A DNA stretch of 32,356 nt from Akkermansia muciniphila (GTDB lineage Bacteria; Verrucomicrobiota; Verrucomicrobiia; Chthoniobacterales; Chthoniobacteraceae). A program made the translations under genes and the position numbers. The DNA lies in contig CAMCYN010000014.1 of NCBI GenBank assembly GCA_945883955.1, positions 1 to 32,356 on the forward strand, in the 5' to 3' direction. Below the pieces are notes generated by a model, which was given only the letters and a program-made list of their open reading frames with translations, was not told the DNA's origin and did not search any database. Below, piece after piece: positions 32,301 through 32,356 of the stretch (its first letter is position 1; each line of letters starts with the position of its first letter).

Positions 32301-32356
32301 ATGGAAATTTACCGCGCACGCAATCCGCGCAAGTCACCTCTCTGGCAATGCACTCA
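32301..32356 (+). mobile_element. IS91-family transposase, N-terminal fragment at the window edge
   Basis: The last 56 bases encode MEIYRARNPRKSPLWQCTH. The N-termini of IS91-family (Y2, rolling-circle) transposases carry 'YRPRxPxxSPLWQ-x-x-x-x-H-F' before their zinc-binding domain, and this matches well. Only 18 codons are visible, so the call rests on a short motif; the rest of the gene lies beyond the window. A window extension would show the zinc cysteines and the Y2 motif if correct. Confidence 0.55.

Noticed and set aside
1-32356. tRNA, rRNA, CRISPR array or riboswitch
   Set aside because: No cloverleaf with a GTTCRANYC arm, no regularly spaced direct repeats and no conserved aptamer core was seen by eye; a covariance-model search would be needed to be sure.

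Overview
The window looks like a chromosomal segment of a bacterium of the Planctomycetota-Verrucomicrobiota-Chlamydiota group, most likely a verrucomicrobium. The inference rests on gene content: a Tat-exported DUF1552 protein, a GldA/GldF/GldG-like ABC cluster followed by a DUF4340 protein, a TPR/ExbB/ExbD/ExbD/PA14-type operon, a divided-type citramalate synthase, and a DksA-like protein next to rpmG-rpsR. Shine-Dalgarno sequences are rare here. No rRNA, tRNA or CRISPR array was seen.

Layout. (1) 1-3.8 kb, minus strand: a left-truncated ACT-domain protein, an exported protein of unknown function, a REP-like palindrome, a full-length DsbD thiol:disulfide relay protein, and possibly a tiny membrane protein just upstream of dsbD. 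(2) 3.7-9.2 kb, plus strand: PduO-type cobalamin adenosyltransferase, citramalate synthase (isoleucine route from pyruvate), and a SWIM/SNF2 helicase that overlaps the citramalate synthase gene, followed by a possible terminator. (3) 9.3-16.3 kb, plus strand: a compact six-gene envelope operon with a large exported TPR protein, a small exported protein, ExbB/TolQ, two ExbD/TolR proteins, and a single-pass protein that occupies the usual TonB/TolA position but ends in a PA14-like domain. This is the best candidate for an undescribed system in the window. (4) 16.4-21.5 kb, minus strand: ABC ATPase, ABC-2 permease, GldG-like auxiliary protein and DUF4340 protein, in transcription order. (5) 21.8-25.3 kb, minus strand: a cytoplasmic PAS-PAS-GAF histidine kinase with no adjacent response regulator; then the unit DksA-like, rpmG, rpsR, closed by a clear Rho-independent terminator. 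(6) 25.5-29.4 kb, plus strand: LolD-like ATPase and a very large FtsX-type permease with a 4-nt start/stop overlap. (7) 29.5-32.4 kb: accessory-looking material: DUF1552 protein, a 5'-truncated metallophosphoesterase remnant, a two-gene module (65-aa protein plus nucleotidyltransferase fold, toxin-antitoxin-like), and the first codons of an IS91-family transposase at the right edge.

How the genes work together: the dsbD and Exb/TPR/PA14 units, both ABC systems and the DUF1552 protein all concern the cell envelope or exported proteins. The cobalamin, citramalate and ribosomal genes are housekeeping. The final 3 kb shows decay and mobile-element signals. All functional calls come from motifs and layout read by eye, with no database search.
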